8,296 bases of DNA from an uncultured Eubacteriales bacterium (GTDB lineage Bacteria; Bacillota; Clostridia; Monoglobales; Monoglobaceae). Position numbers and translations under genes: made by a program. The stretch is from the NCBI GenBank assembly GCA_958346135.1, contig CATVQN010000035.1, forward strand, positions 1-8,296, written 5' to 3'. Shown one piece after another: positions 7,544 to 8,296 of the stretch. Under the pieces are notes generated by a model. That model saw nothing but the letters and a program-made list of their open reading frames with translations, had not been told where the DNA came from and did not search any database. Position 1 is the stretch's first letter; every line of letters starts with the position of its first letter.

Positions 7544-8245
7544 CTATTCTGCTTCGAATTTATAGCCGACGCCCCAAACCGTCTTTAAATGCCAACTATG
7601 TTCACCGGTTTCTATTTTCTCCCGGATTCTTTTGATATGCACATCCACCGTTCTGGAATCTCCAAAAAATTCATAGCCCCAAATCTCATCCAAAAGCTGA
7701 TCCCGGGTGAAAACCTTATTGGTGTTTTTCGCCAGGAAATGCAGAAGCTCAAACTCCTTCGGCGGCATCTCAATCTTCTTATCTCCTAAGTATATTTCGT
7801 AGGTGGACGGATTGATTCGCAGTCCGTTAAACCGCAGCTCACCATCCTGGTTCTCTTCCTCGGCACTCTGATTTACTGTCCGACGCAGTACCGCTTTCAT
7901 CCTGGCAATCAGCTCCTTGGGCTCAAACGGCTTTACAATATAGTCATCGGCACCTAGCTCCAATCCCAAAACCTTGTCAAAGGTCTCACCCTTGGCGGTC
8001 AACATAATAATCGGCGTGTTATTGATTGCCCGAATCTCCCGGCAAACCTGCCAGCCGTCCTTCACCGGAAGCATAATATCCAATAACACCATATCCGGCG
8101 CACTGCTCATAAATTTTTCCATGGCCTGCTGTCCGTCGGTGGCAATCACCGCCCGGTACCCTTCTTTTTCAACGTAAAGCCGGATCAGTTCGCAGATATT
8201 GACCTCATCATCTACAATCAAAACCGTTTTTGGGTTATTATTCAT
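7544..8245 (-). CDS. Two-component response regulator, OmpR/PhoB family
   Basis: A DNA-binding transcription regulator, partner of the sensor kinase downstream. The ATG at 8243-8245 is preferred, 7 nt after GGGGG; the GTG directly before it (8246-8248) would have only 4 nt. It has 233 residues, typical of the family. The receiver domain (about 6-120) carries the acidic pair Asp12-Asp13, phosphoacceptor Asp56 (LLDIMLP), Thr83 and Lys105 (VKPFEP). A linker of about 15 residues rich in Glu/Gln leads to the winged-helix domain (about 136-233) with the recognition helix segment RTVDVHIKRIREKI (198-211) and the terminal hairpin VWGVGYKFE. All key residues are present. The family binds tandem direct repeats with about 11-bp spacing, as found in front of htrA. 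Its own promoter lies mostly beyond the right edge. Resembles CssR, ResD and WalR; the exact orthologue cannot be named. Confidence 0.96.
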   Translation of the reverse strand: MNNNPKTVLIVDDEVNICELIRLYVEKEGYRAVIATDGQQAMEKFMSSAPDMVLLDIMLPVKDGWQVCREIRAINNTPIIMLTAKGETFDKVLGLELGADDYIVKPFEPKELIARMKAVLRRTVNQSAEEENQDGELRFNGLRINPSTYEIYLGDKKIEMPPKEFELLHFLAKNTNKVFTRDQLLDEIWGYEFFGDSRTVDVHIKRIREKIETGEHSWHLKTVWGVGYKFEAE

Positions 8246-8252
8246 CACTTTT

Positions 8253-8257
8253 CCCCC
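8253..8257 (-). promoter_or_regulatory. Ribosome binding site of the response regulator
   Basis: AAAGGGGG on the - strand, with the G run ending 7 nt before the ATG at 8245. It supports that ATG rather than the adjacent GTG as the start. Confidence 0.6.
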
Positions 8258-8296
8258 TTTTTCTTTGGCATGATATATATTGAAATAATTTTATTC

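Noticed and set aside
8270..8296. TATCAT (8275-8270 on the - strand) as the -10 of the response regulator promoter
   Set aside because: The matching -35 would fall at or beyond the window edge and the area is AT-rich, so it cannot be supported here.

Overview
The window (8,296 bp, roughly half G+C by eye) looks like an ordinary chromosomal stretch from a low-to-mid G+C Gram-positive bacterium, most likely an anaerobic clostridial Firmicute. The grounds are AGGAGG-type ribosome binding sites, a near-consensus sigma-A promoter, a membrane-anchored HtrA with one PDZ domain, a WalK/CssS-type sensor kinase, and an oxygen-sensitive two-subunit class I fumarase. I cannot name a genus. I see no mobile element, phage gene, CRISPR array, rRNA or tRNA, and no gene-free stretch longer than 300 bases.

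Left half, + strand. The window opens inside a gene for a transglutaminase-like (papain-fold) protein whose Cys-His-Asp triad is intact and whose 5' end lies outside the window. Next comes a complete valyl-tRNA synthetase gene (valS) with its own extended -10 promoter in the short gap. It has a leader of only about 50 nt, so a T-box riboswitch does not fit there. Seventeen bases after valS is a complete gene for the alpha (iron-sulfur) subunit of class I fumarase/tartrate dehydratase. The beta subunit gene that normally follows is absent from the window.

Right half, - strand. Reading from the right edge leftward there is a response regulator (OmpR/PhoB type), its sensor histidine kinase 26 nt behind, and an HtrA-type serine protease. 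The three form a plausible envelope-stress module comparable in logic to CssRS-htrA of Bacillus. In front of htrA are three 7-bp direct repeats spaced exactly 11 bp apart (7 + 4, with the identical spacer GATT twice), just upstream of a perfect TATAAT. This is the geometry bound by PhoB-family regulators, so the adjacent regulator is the natural candidate to drive htrA. A small hairpin abuts the htrA ribosome binding site in its 5' leader.

The two halves converge on a strong 11-bp hairpin with T-rich tracts on both sides, a shared bidirectional terminator. The most notable points are the repeat array at the htrA promoter, the orphan fumarase alpha gene and the missing T-box in front of valS. 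I found no clearly new biological system.
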